This document shows, piece after piece, positions 46,202-53,029 of a stretch of DNA of 53,029 bases. This stretch comes from Rhodoplanes roseus (lineage in GTDB: Bacteria; Pseudomonadota; Alphaproteobacteria; Rhizobiales; Xanthobacteraceae): contig NZ_NPEX01000010.1 of assembly GCF_003258865.1 (NCBI RefSeq), positions 1 to 53,029 on the forward strand, written 5' to 3'. A program made the position numbers and the translations under genes. The notes beneath the pieces were generated by a model. The model saw only the letters and a list, made by a program, of their open reading frames with translations, was not told the DNA's origin and made no database searches. Numbering within the stretch: the first letter of the stretch is position 1; each line of letters starts with the position of its first letter.

Positions 46202-46279
46202 CCCGGGGGCTCGTCGCACGGCCGCGCACCGGCACGGCCGGGCGTCCTCCGCAGCGTCGCGTCCGGGTCGTCGCGACGG

Positions 46280-46288
46280 TGCTATAAG
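46280..46288 (+). promoter_or_regulatory. extended -10 promoter candidate of serS
   Basis: TGCTATAAG (46280-46288) is an extended -10 element with one mismatch. It lies 44 bases before the serS ATG in a GC-rich gap after tatC. The same TGCTATAA core precedes the diguanylate cyclase gene at 32633. Confidence 0.4.
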
Positions 46289-46332
46289 GGCCCATCGATT
46301 CTTTCTGCGACCGATCCCCAGAGCCGAGTTCC

Positions 46333-47757
46333 ATGTACGACATCAAATGGATCCGCGAGAACCGCGCCGCCTTCGATCGCGGCCTGGCCCGCCGGGGCAT
46401 CGAGCCCTTCACCGACGAGATCCTGGTGCTGGACGAGCGCCGCCGCGCCGCCATCGGGGTGCTGGAGGCCGCGCAGGCGCGCCGCAACACCGCGTCGAAG
46501 GAGATCGGCGACGCCAAGAAGCGCAAGGACGAGGCCGCCGCCAAGGCCCTGATGGACGAGGTCGCCGGCCTGAAGAGCGCGATCCCGGCCATGGAGGCCG
46601 AAGAGAAGGCGGCGTCCGCGGCCCTCGACCAGGCGCTCGCCAAGATCCCCAACACGCCGCTCGACGAGGTGCCGGACGGCGCCGACGAGCACGGCAATGT
46701 CGAGCACCACCGGTTCGGCGCACCGCCCAAGCTCGGCTTCACGCCGCGCCAGCATTTTGAATTAGGCGAAGGGCTCAAGCAGATGGACTTCGAGGCGGCC
46801 GCCCGCCTGTCGGGCGCCCGCTTCGTCGTCTTGAAAAACAAGCTCGCGCGGCTGGAGCGCGCGCTCGCCCAGTTCATGCTCGACCTGCATACGACCGAGC
46901 ACGGCTACACCGAGGTGTCGCCGCCGCTACTGGTGCGCGACGACGCCATGTTCGGCACGGCGCAGCTTCCGAAGTTTCTGGACGACCAGTTCGCGGTTTA
47001 TCGCGAGGCGACCGTGGAGGATCGGGAGAACCGGGCGGTCGAGCGCACGCTGACCGAGCTGGTCGAGCGTGATATCGCCCACGACTGGATCGGCGAACGG
47101 CTCGCCAGCCTGCGCAACGCGTCCGGCGAGGCCGAGGCGCGCCAGCAGCGCATGTGGCTGATTCCCACAGCCGAAGTGCCGCTCACGAACTTGGTGCGCG
47201 AGCAGATTCTCGACGAGGCCGAGCTGCCGCTGCGGCTCACCGCTGGCACGTACTGTTTCCGGGCGGAAGCGGGAGCGGCGGGGCGCGACACCCGCGGCAT
47301 GATCCGCCAGCACCAGTTCTACAAGGTCGAGCTGGTCTCGATCACCACGCCGGAGAAGAGTCTGGAGGAGCACGAGCGCATGCTGGCCTGCGCGGAAGAG
47401 GTGCTGCGCCGGCTCGGCCTGCACTACCGCGTCGTCACCCTGTGCACCGGCGACATGGGGTTCGCGTCTCAAAAGACCTACGACATCGAGGTGTGGCTGC
47501 CGGGGCAGGGGATGTTCAGGGAAATCTCGTCCTGCTCGGTGTGCGGCGATTTCCAGGCGCGGCGCATGAGCGCGCGCTATCGCACCACCGAGGGACGCGC
47601 CGTGCGCCCCGTCCACACGCTCAACGGCTCGGGCGTCGCCGTCGGCCGCGCCATGATCGCCGTGATGGAGAACTATCAGCAGGCCGACGGCTCGATCGCC
47701 GTGCCCGAGGTGCTGCAGCCCTACATGGGCGGACTGAAAGTCATCGAGAGCGAGTAG
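46333..47757 (+). CDS. serS: seryl-tRNA synthetase
   Basis: The 474-residue class II enzyme has an N-terminal coiled-coil arm (about 30-105) that reads tRNA-Ser, motif 2 around [21 protein letters not shown], and motif 3 [18 protein letters not shown]. It is about 45 residues longer than the common length because an extra segment lies between [10 protein letters not shown] and [12 protein letters not shown] (nucleotides 46981-47154), rich in Glu, Arg and Leu. The catalytic motifs flanking it are intact. It charges tRNA-Ser. The stop lies inside a heptanucleotide repeat tract. Confidence 0.95.
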   Translation: MYDIKWIRENRAAFDRGLARRGIEPFTDEILVLDERRRAAIGVLEAAQARRNTASKEIGDAKKRKDEAAAKALMDEVAGLKSAIPAMEAEEKAASAALDQALAKIPNTPLDEVPDGADEHGNVEHHRFGAPPKLGFTPRQHFELGEGLKQMDFEAAARLSGARFVVLKNKLARLERALAQFMLDLHTTEHGYTEVSPPLLVRDDAMFGTAQLPKFLDDQFAVYREATVEDRENRAVERTLTELVERDIAHDWIGERLASLRNASGEAEARQQRMWLIPTAEVPLTNLVREQILDEAELPLRLTAGTYCFRAEAGAAGRDTRGMIRQHQFYKVELVSITTPEKSLEEHERMLACAEEVLRRLGLHYRVVTLCTGDMGFASQKTYDIEVWLPGQGMFREISSCSVCGDFQARRMSARYRTTEGRAVRPVHTLNGSGVAVGRAMIAVMENYQQADGSIAVPEVLQPYMGGLKVIESE

Positions 47758-47784
47758 GGAGTAGCGAACAGCGAGTAGGGACAG
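47750..47784 (+). repeat. heptanucleotide tract (GCGAGTA-like, five units)
   Basis: Five 7-base units follow one another: GCGAGTA, GGGAGTA, GCGAACA, GCGAGTA and GGGACAG. The first unit overlaps the serS stop codon. The same heptamer in inverted orientation appears at 47921-47941 and 48783-48803. Confidence 0.7.
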
Positions 47785-47807
47785 AAGCCGGGCTCGCATG
47801 CGTCTTC

Positions 47808-47913
47808 CCTCATGGTGAGGTGCTCGCCGAAGGCGAGCCTCGAACCATGCGGCCACCGAAGGGCCGCCCTCGCCCTTCGAGGCTCGCTTCGCTCGCACCC
47901 CAGGGTGAGGGCG
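47808..47913. repeat. REP-like palindromic element, two arms (copy 2)
   Basis: First arm (47808-47854): CCTCATGGTGAGG... CGAACCATGCGG, with the inner stem GCTCGCC-GAA-GGCGAGC (47822-47838). Second arm (about 47871-47913): CCCTTCGAGG... GGGTGAGGGCGG. It is the reverse-complement homologue of the element at 20111-20240. The inner stem sequence differs on both sides in a compensating way, so pairing is kept. Confidence 0.75.
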
Positions 47914-47920
47914 GATGACT

Positions 47921-47941
47921 ATTCGCCACTCGCTGTTCACC
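47921..47941 (-). repeat. heptanucleotide tract, inverted (three units)
   Basis: Units ATTCGCC, ACTCGCT and GTTCACC are the reverse complement type of the tract at 47750-47784. The two tracts thus form an inverted pair around the REP-like element. The tract ends 19 bases before the surE start. Confidence 0.65.
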
Positions 47942-47960
47942 AACAAAGAGACAAAGAGCC

Positions 47961-48737
47961 TTGCGCATCCTGGTCACCAACGACGACGGCATCCACGCGC
48001 CGGGGCTCGACGTCTGCGTCGAGATCGCCCGCGCCCTTTCGGACGACGTCTGGATCGTCGCCCCCGAGTTCGACCAGTCCGGCGTCTCGCATTCGCTGTC
48101 GCTCAACGACCCGCTGCGCCTGCGCGCCATCGAGGAGCGGCGCTTCGCCGTGAAGGGCACGCCGACCGACTGCGTCATCATGGGCGTGCGCCACATCCTC
48201 GACGGCAAGCGACCCGACCTGGTGCTGTCCGGCGTCAACCGCGGTTCGAATGTCGCCGAGGACGTCACCTATTCGGGTACGATCGCCGGCGCCATCGAGG
48301 GCACGATCCTGGGCATCCCGTCGATCGCGCTGTCGCAGTCTTACGGCGCCGAGAGCCGGCAGGCACCGCACTGGGCCACGGGTCTGCGCCACGGACCGGA
48401 TCTGATCCGCAAGGTGCTGGCCACCGGCATCCCACGCAACGTCCTGGTCAACGTGAACTTCCCGGACTGTCCGCCGGAGGGCGTCAAGGGCATCGCGGTG
48501 GCGACGCAGGGCAAGCGCGACCTCGAATGGGTGCGCATCGATCCGCGCCAGGACGGCCGCGGCAACCCGTATTTCTGGATCGCCTTCGCCCGCGGCCCGC
48601 GGCCCGAGCCGTCCCGCGGCACCGACCTGGCCGGCCTCGCCGACAAGCGCATCACCGTCACGCCGCTGCGGCTCGACATGACCGACGAGCCGTTCATGAC
48701 GACGCTGGCGCAGGTGTTTTCCGGGAAGGGCGCGTAG
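47961..48737 (+). CDS. surE: 5'/3'-nucleotidase SurE
   Basis: The 258-residue protein starts [15 protein letters not shown], with the metal-binding Asp pair. It has the family motif [21 protein letters not shown] and a C-terminal dimer-swap region. It dephosphorylates nucleoside monophosphates in the cytosol as a survival factor. The start is the rare TTG (47961), set by homology with AAAGAG before it; no in-frame ATG fits. In many proteobacteria surE is next to pcm. Here a receiver gene on the minus strand separates them. Confidence 0.95.
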   Translation: MRILVTNDDGIHAPGLDVCVEIARALSDDVWIVAPEFDQSGVSHSLSLNDPLRLRAIEERRFAVKGTPTDCVIMGVRHILDGKRPDLVLSGVNRGSNVAEDVTYSGTIAGAIEGTILGIPSIALSQSYGAESRQAPHWATGLRHGPDLIRKVLATGIPRNVLVNVNFPDCPPEGVKGIAVATQGKRDLEWVRIDPRQDGRGNPYFWIAFARGPRPEPSRGTDLAGLADKRITVTPLRLDMTDEPFMTTLAQVFSGKGA

Positions 48738-48782
48738 CGGCTCCGTCCGCTACCCTTCGTTCCTTCCCACCTCCCACACGCA

Positions 48783-48803
48783 ATTCGCTACTCACCGCTC
48801 GCC
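48783..48803 (-). repeat. heptanucleotide tract downstream of surE (three units)
   Basis: Units ATTCGCT, ACTCACC and GCTCGCC repeat the inverted heptamer seen at 47921-47941. The tract is directly adjacent to the intrinsic terminator of the next gene. Confidence 0.6.
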
Positions 48804-48840
48804 CATAAAAAATCCGGGTCGACCATGGGCCGACCCGGAT
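48804..48840 (-). terminator. perfect intrinsic terminator of the receiver gene
   Basis: A ten-base perfect stem, ATCCGGGTCG (48812-48821) with CGACCCGGAT (48831-48840), has a nine-base loop. Read on the minus strand it is followed at once by a run of T (TTTTTTATGGG). It lies about 26 bases after the stop of the minus-strand receiver gene. This is the clearest factor-independent terminator in the window. Confidence 0.9.
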
Positions 48841-48866
48841 CAGATGCGTTGACGGAGCAGGGGTCG

Positions 48867-49250
48867 TCAGGCCGTGGCGCGATCGAAGGCCTGGGACAGA
48901 ATCTTGCTGAGATTCTCCTGCTGGAACGGCTTCTGCAGGGTGGGGCGGTTCATGAACCGCTCGGGCAGCCCGCGCTCGCCGTAGCCGGTGGCGAACACGA
49001 AGGGCAGGCCGCGCTCCTCGAGAATCTCGGCGACCGGGCTCACGGTCTGGCCGTTCAGATTCACGTCGAGGATCGCCATGTCGAACTCGCCGGTCTTGGC
49101 TAGCTTGACCGCGTCATCGATCCGGCCCACCGCCCCGGCGATGGTGTATCCGAGATCCCCGAGCATGTCCTCGAGAAGCATCCGGATCATGATCTCGTCC
49201 TCGACGACGAGGATGTTCTTCGACTCGGCGGCCCCGTTAGCCTGGTCCAT
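48867..49250 (-). CDS. single-domain response regulator (receiver only)
   Basis: The 127-residue protein has one receiver domain: acidic residues in ILVVEDE (13-19), phospho-accepting Asp D62 in AILDVNLNG, the Thr/Gly switch FATGYG and Lys in LQKPF. No output domain or kinase is adjacent. It is paralogous to the receiver at 4472-4864, whose HWE-kinase partner is adjacent. The start has GGACGGAGC before it. It sits backwards between surE and pcm and has its own perfect terminator, so it is a self-contained transcript. Confidence 0.93.
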   Translation of the reverse strand: MDQANGAAESKNILVVEDEIMIRMLLEDMLGDLGYTIAGAVGRIDDAVKLAKTGEFDMAILDVNLNGQTVSPVAEILEERGLPFVFATGYGERGLPERFMNRPTLQKPFQQENLSKILSQAFDRATA

Positions 49251-49612
49251 TACTGCTCCGTCCTGTTTTGCCCGTCTCGTCCGGTAGCGTGCTGATCCGG
49301 GAGCGACCCGGACCGTGACAGCCCCTCACGGGAGACATCTGGTTCGAACGTCCGCCGCAACAGTCCCGACGCTGCAGTCGACGCGTCCTCACGCACCGGG
49401 CGGCGGCTCGAACGAACAAACCCCTGAACCAATCCGCTGGCGCGAGATTGGTTCCTCGCGAACGCCGAAAAATCGTAGCCGGCCTGGGCTATGCGCCGAC
49501 CCTCTGGTTGGTACGGTCCGAATGGGGCAAATTGGGGATGGACGCCGCGAGACACCTCTCGTCGGGAACACGAAACCGAGAGGACCGGGCCTTACCGGAG
49601 GAACGCGACCTC
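49251..49612. other. divergent intergenic region between receiver gene and pcm
   Basis: This 362-base region must hold the promoters of two divergent genes. I see no EcfG, sigma-54 or clear sigma-70 match. The inverted tetramers GTTC/GAAC near 49451-49463 are too short to weigh. GGAGG near 49598 is the ribosome site of pcm. No RNA gene recognised. Confidence 0.35.
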
Positions 49613-50266
49613 ATGACGACGATTGCCGATCAGAGGGTCGGCCGGATGGAGTTCCTCCTCAATCTCCGTCGCCGCGGCATCGCCGACGCCGCCGTCCTGC
49701 GCGCCATCGACGAGGTGCCGCGCGAGGCCTTCGTGCGGCCCGAGGACGTCGAGCAGGCCTATGTCGACCACGCGATGCCGATCGACTGCGGACAGACCAT
49801 CAGTCAGCCCTTCATCGTCGCCTACATGACCGAGAGGCTCGCGCTGGAGCCCGGGCACCGGGTGCTCGAGGTCGGCACCGGCTCCGGCTACCAGGCCGCG
49901 GTCCTGTCGCGGATCGCCGCCAAGGTGGTGACGGTCGAGCGCTACCGCACGCTGGCCGAGTCGGCGCGCCAGAGGTTCGCGACGCTCGGCTACGACAACA
50001 TCGAGGTCGTGGTGGGCGACGGGCTCCTGGGAGTGCCCGAGCAGGCGCCCTACGATCGCATCATCGTCACAGCGGCGGCCGAATCGATTCCGCGCGGCCT
50101 GCTCGAGCAGCTCGCCGAGGGCGGCATCATGGTGCTTCCGCTCGGGCCGCAGGACGGCGCCCAGATCATCGTGCGCCTGACCAAGGCGCCCCACGGTCTG
50201 GTGCGGGAGAACTTCATCGCGGTGCGCTTCGTGCCGCTGCTCCCGGGCCGGGCGCGCGAGCTGTAG
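49613..50266 (+). CDS. pcm: protein-L-isoaspartate O-methyltransferase
   Basis: The 217-residue PIMT has the conserved region [22 protein letters not shown] and the SAM motif [16 protein letters not shown]. It methylates isoaspartyl residues so that damaged proteins can be repaired. The start [16 protein letters not shown] has GGAGGAACG upstream; the frame extends 55 codons further but is not family-like there. Unlike the 12655 gene, the catalytic GQTISQP motif is intact. An ABC export pair follows after 157 bases. Confidence 0.95.
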   Translation: MTTIADQRVGRMEFLLNLRRRGIADAAVLRAIDEVPREAFVRPEDVEQAYVDHAMPIDCGQTISQPFIVAYMTERLALEPGHRVLEVGTGSGYQAAVLSRIAAKVVTVERYRTLAESARQRFATLGYDNIEVVVGDGLLGVPEQAPYDRIIVTAAAESIPRGLLEQLAEGGIMVLPLGPQDGAQIIVRLTKAPHGLVRENFIAVRFVPLLPGRAREL

Positions 50267-50423
50267 CGGCCCGTCCGCAACCGGGCGACGGCGTTGCCGT
50301 CCGGCCACGGTGCGGCCGGCGGCGGTAGGTCCGGGGTTGCCGTCCGGGCCGCGGCGCCCGATATGTCGCCGGCGGCGCTGCCGCCCGTGTCCCCCGCGTC
50401 GACCGTCCGGAGCCCCCGCCTTC

Positions 50424-51350
50424 ATGCCGCCCGTCATTGCGATCCAGGGCCTGTCCAAGACCTACGCGTCCGGATTCCAGGCGCTGAAGTCCATCGATCT
50501 CGACATCAGGCGCGGCGAGATCTTCGCGCTGCTCGGACCGAACGGTGCCGGCAAGACGACGCTGATCAGCATCGTGTGCGGGATCGTGCGCGCCTCGAGC
50601 GGCAGCGTCACGGTCGACGGGCACGACATCGTCAGCGACTTCCGCGCCGCGCGCGGGCTGATCGGCCTGGTGCCGCAGGAGCTGACCACCGACGCCTTCG
50701 AGACCGTGTGGGACACGGTGAGCTTCAGCCGCGGCCTGTTCGGCAAGCCGCGCAACCCGGAGCACATCGAGAAGGTGCTGCGCGATCTCTCGCTGTGGAG
50801 CAAGAAGGACAGCAAGATCATGACGCTCTCGGGCGGCATGAAGCGCCGTGTCCTGATCGCCAAGGCGCTGTCGCACGAGCCGCGGATCCTGTTCCTCGAC
50901 GAGCCGACCGCCGGCGTCGACGTCGAGCTGCGCAAGGACATGTGGGAGGTGGTGCGGGCGCTGCGCGCCTCCGGCGTCACCATCATCCTGACGACCCACT
51001 ACATCGAGGAAGCCGAGCAGATGGCCGATCGCATCGGCGTCATCAACAAGGGCGAGATCGTGCTGGTGGAGGAAAAGGCGACGCTGATGCGCGAGCTCGG
51101 CCGCAAGCAGCTCGCCCTCCAGCTCAACGGCCGGCTGCACGCCGTGCCCGAGGCCCTGCAGCCCTACGACCTGACACTGGCCGAGGAGGGCGCGACGCTC
51201 GTCTACACCTACGACACCCAGGGCGATCGCACCGGCATCACCGGCTTCCTCCAGGATCTGTCGCGGGCCGGAATCGAGTTTCACGACCTGCAGACGACCC
51301 AGAGGTCGCTGGAGGACATTTTCGTCGATCTGGTGAGGCAGCGCCGATGA
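50424..51350 (+). CDS. ABC-2 type transporter, ATP-binding protein
   Basis: The 308-residue ATPase has Walker [10 protein letters not shown] (38-46), a Q-loop (LVPQELTT), the signature LSGGMKRR (near 135), Walker [13 protein letters not shown] and an H-loop ([10 protein letters not shown]). The C-terminal ~80 residues match DrrA/NodI-type domains. It energises an exporter whose permease starts in a four-base ATGA overlap. The start at 50424 fits the family; in-frame codons further upstream do not. Confidence 0.94.
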   Translation: MPPVIAIQGLSKTYASGFQALKSIDLDIRRGEIFALLGPNGAGKTTLISIVCGIVRASSGSVTVDGHDIVSDFRAARGLIGLVPQELTTDAFETVWDTVSFSRGLFGKPRNPEHIEKVLRDLSLWSKKDSKIMTLSGGMKRRVLIAKALSHEPRILFLDEPTAGVDVELRKDMWEVVRALRASGVTIILTTHYIEEAEQMADRIGVINKGEIVLVEEKATLMRELGRKQLALQLNGRLHAVPEALQPYDLTLAEEGATLVYTYDTQGDRTGITGFLQDLSRAGIEFHDLQTTQRSLEDIFVDLVRQRR

Positions 51351-52114
51351 TCTCGAACCTGCGGGCCGTGCGCGCCATCTACGTCTTCGAGATGGCCCGC
51401 GCCGGGCGGACTCTGCTTCAGAGCATCGTCTCGCCGGTCCTCTCCACCTCGCTCTACTTCGTCGTCTTCGGGGCGGCGATCGGCTCGCGCATCACCGAGA
51501 TCGACGGGGTCCCGTACGGCGCCTTCATCGTGCCCGGGCTGATCATGCTGCTGCTGCTGACCCAGAGCGTCGCCAATGCGTCCTTCGGGATCTATTTCCC
51601 GCGCTTCACCGGGACCATCTACGAGCTCCTCTCCGCGCCCGTGTCTTATGGCGAGATCGTCCTCGGTTATGTCGGCGCCGCCGCCACCAAGTCGGTCATC
51701 CTGGGGCTGATCGTGCTCGCCACCGCGGCGCTGTTCGTGCCGTTGCAGATCGAGCATCCCGTGTGGATGCTCGTCTTCCTGGTGCTGACCGCCGTCACCT
51801 TCAGCCTGCTCGGCTTCATCATCGGCATCTGGGCGGATGGATTCGAGAAGCTGCAGCTCGTGCCGCTCCTTGTGATCACGCCGCTCACCTTCCTGGGCGG
51901 CACCTTCTATTCCGTCTCGGTCCTCCCGCCGCTGTGGCAGAAGCTCGCGCTGCTCAACCCGGTCGTGTACCTGATCTCCGGCTTCCGCTGGAGCTTCTTC
52001 GGAACGTCCGACGTGAATATCGGGGTCAGCCTGGCGATGACGCTGGTCGTCCTCGGCCTGTGCGTGGTCGGCATCGCGTGGATTTTCCGGACCGGCTACC
52101 GCCTCAAGGCGTGA
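51347..52114 (+). CDS. ABC-2 type transporter permease
   Basis: The 255-residue membrane protein has about six segments and the ABC-2 signature region [22 protein letters not shown]. It forms the export channel with the ATPase encoded just upstream (ATGA overlap). The substrate is not deducible; lipids, polysaccharides or drugs are handled by relatives. An inverted repeat begins inside its last codons. Confidence 0.93.
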   Translation: MISNLRAVRAIYVFEMARAGRTLLQSIVSPVLSTSLYFVVFGAAIGSRITEIDGVPYGAFIVPGLIMLLLLTQSVANASFGIYFPRFTGTIYELLSAPVSYGEIVLGYVGAAATKSVILGLIVLATAALFVPLQIEHPVWMLVFLVLTAVTFSLLGFIIGIWADGFEKLQLVPLLVITPLTFLGGTFYSVSVLPPLWQKLALLNPVVYLISGFRWSFFGTSDVNIGVSLAMTLVVLGLCVVGIAWIFRTGYRLKA

Positions 52115-52132
52115 CCCCGGCAGGGGTCACGC
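52109..52132 (+). terminator. hairpin over the permease stop codon
   Basis: GCGTGACCCC (52109-52118) and GGGGTCACGC (52123-52132) form a perfect ten-base stem with a GGCA tetraloop. The stem contains the stop codon of the permease. No T run follows, so it may end transcription with help or protect the 3' end. Confidence 0.55.
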
Positions 52133-52301
52133 GGACGCACGCGAAAGCTGCGGAGACAGTTAATCCTAAATAGAACAAAAGAAGAACATGGGGGCATGCC
52201 AGATATCGGCCGCTGTGGTTCTGCAGTCGACAACATGCGGACATGACAGGGCAAAGTTCCATTGTAATCGTAAAGGAAACGTCTTTGCGGAACCCCGAGG
52301 G

Positions 52302-52316
52302 TTAAATCAATCTTTA
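52302..52316. promoter_or_regulatory. CtrA-like site upstream of the LysM lipoprotein
   Basis: TTAA (52302-52305), seven bases, TTTA (52313-52316) is one base from the CtrA consensus TTAA-N7-TTAA. It lies about 65 bases before the start, inside a distinctly A/T-rich stretch (52140-52330). The rest of the 266-base gap holds no gene that I see. Confidence 0.3.
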
Positions 52317-52380
52317 CTCGCCCGGTGCTTAACTCGCTCCCGTCTCCGTGTGGTGTCCGTCGCGTAGAGTGAGTGAGCCG

Positions 52381-53029
52381 ATGCGTACGATCGTCGAGTC
52401 GTCGAGCCCGTACTGCGTGTCCCGGGTGCTTGTGTTGCTCATGGTCGGCTTCGGCGTCGCGAACTGCAGCACCGACTCCACGCGGTTGGCCGAGAGCCCT
52501 CTCCAGAATCCCTATTCGGGCGGCGGACGTCCGTCCTACGAGACGACCGGCTCGGTGCCGGGGCAGGGCGCTCCGGTCGGGCGTGTCGATTCGCGGCCGC
52601 TCGGGCAGCCCGTCGCGGCGCAGCCGCTGCCGCCGCCCCAGCCCACGCCGTCCTATGCGTCCTACACGCCGCCCTCCCATCACGGCTCGGTCGCCGGCGG
52701 CGGCGTCGCCGGGGGCGGGCGCGGCATGGGCTCGTACCAGCCCGCCTCGCTCGGAACCCAGGTCGCCTCCGCCGACGTGACCGGCGCGGTGCCGCGCCTG
52801 CAGACGCCGCCGCGGCCGGCCGCCAGCGCCACGGCGCCCGGCTGGCAGTGGGAAGGCGGCACGCCCGTAACCGTCGCACCCGGCGATACGCTGAGCTCGC
52901 TGTCGAAGCGCTACGGCGTGCCCGTCAACGTGATCGCCGAGGCGAACGGCCTCGCCGGCCCTGCCGTGCTGCAGCCCGGCCGCCGGCTGGTGATTCCGCG
53001 CTATGCCGGCCCCGCCTCGGCGGCTGCAC
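52381..53029 (+). CDS. LysM-domain lipoprotein (NlpD-like), 3' partial
   Basis: The frame runs off the right edge after 216 codons. The N-terminus has a hydrophobic signal and a lipobox-like VANC (Cys29), with Asn rather than Gly/Ala/Ser before the Cys. A long Pro/Gly/Ser/Tyr-rich linker follows (about 40-160), then a LysM domain beginning VTVAPGDTLSSLSKRYGV (about 164-210). In related genomes the gene after surE-pcm encodes an NlpD-like lipoprotein with a C-terminal M23 peptidase-like domain that activates cell-separation amidases; that domain would lie outside this window. Start chosen at the ATG giving the signal peptide. Confidence 0.88.
   Translation, partial: MRTIVESSSPYCVSRVLVLLMVGFGVANCSTDSTRLAESPLQNPYSGGGRPSYETTGSVPGQGAPVGRVDSRPLGQPVAAQPLPPPQPTPSYASYTPPSHHGSVAGGGVAGGGRGMGSYQPASLGTQVASADVTGAVPRLQTPPRPAASATAPGWQWEGGTPVTVAPGDTLSSLSKRYGVPVNVIAEANGLAGPAVLQPGRRLVIPRYAGPASAAA

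Noticed and set aside
52373-52780. Arg/Ser-rich plus-strand frame over the LysM lipoprotein start
   Set aside because: It is an out-of-frame reading; the frame from 52381 has a signal peptide, lipobox-like Cys and a LysM domain.

Overview
The window is 53 kb of gene-dense, very GC-rich chromosome from an alphaproteobacterium. The best guess is a Hyphomicrobiales member near the Bradyrhizobium / Rhodopseudomonas / Rhodoplanes group. Support comes from a popZ homologue, an HWE-family histidine kinase behind an EcfG-type (general stress) promoter, an ExoR-like Sel1 protein next to ilvD, a transaldolase-phosphoglucose isomerase fusion, the gene order argS-SPOR-nagZ-scpA-scpB-tatABC-serS-surE-pcm-LysM lipoprotein, and palindromic intergenic repeats of a kind I recall from that group. 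There is no rRNA, tRNA, CRISPR array, prophage or insertion sequence that I can see. This is mostly core chromosome, with small accessory insertions (a toxin-antitoxin pair, two orphan solute-binding proteins, dispersed repeats).

Layout. 1-1.5 kb: 3' part of an RluA-family pseudouridine synthase with a basic tail. 2.1-3.3 kb: a YeeE/YedE pair behind an AT-rich imperfect palindrome. 3.3-4.9 kb: HWE kinase plus single-domain receiver. 5.1-11.9 kb: a sugar-phosphate operon, tal-pgi / gnd / zwf / pgl / MBL hydrolase, closed by a convergent DedA gene. 12.6-15.8 kb: PIMT-like methyltransferase, tolC (with a multi-hairpin leader) and popZ. 15.8-22.3 kb: MFS transporter (minus), valS, a P-II protein, an atypical NAD-binding protein preceded by five 15-bp repeats each holding a Shine-Dalgarno core, and a convergent overlapping 3-methyladenine glycosylase. 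22.6-26.8 kb: ilvD, ExoR-like, VapBC-type pair (minus), xthA (minus). 27-31.5 kb: an RND efflux adaptor and pump. 31.5-35 kb: two Bug-type solute receptors flanking a GAF-GGDEF diguanylate cyclase; the first receptor has a textbook sigma-54 promoter. 35.2-48.7 kb: erpA, dgt, argS, SPOR, nagZ, scpA, scpB, tatA, tatB, tatC, serS, surE. 48.8-53 kb: a second single-domain receiver with a perfect intrinsic terminator, pcm, an ABC-2 export pair, and a LysM lipoprotein cut by the window edge.

How the genes fit together. The tal-pgi/gnd/zwf/pgl operon covers the oxidative pentose-phosphate route and supplies 6-phosphogluconate to Entner-Doudoroff metabolism. The envelope theme is strong: TolC, an RND pump, Tat export, SPOR and NagZ for peptidoglycan, and the LysM lipoprotein. 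Chromosome and pole organisation is represented by ScpA/ScpB and PopZ. I found no single multi-gene novel system. The most unusual signals are regulatory and structural: the tandem Shine-Dalgarno repeat at 20.9 kb, the alternative-hairpin leader of tolC, paired REP-like elements whose stems differ by compensatory changes, and heptanucleotide tracts of opposite polarity around surE.
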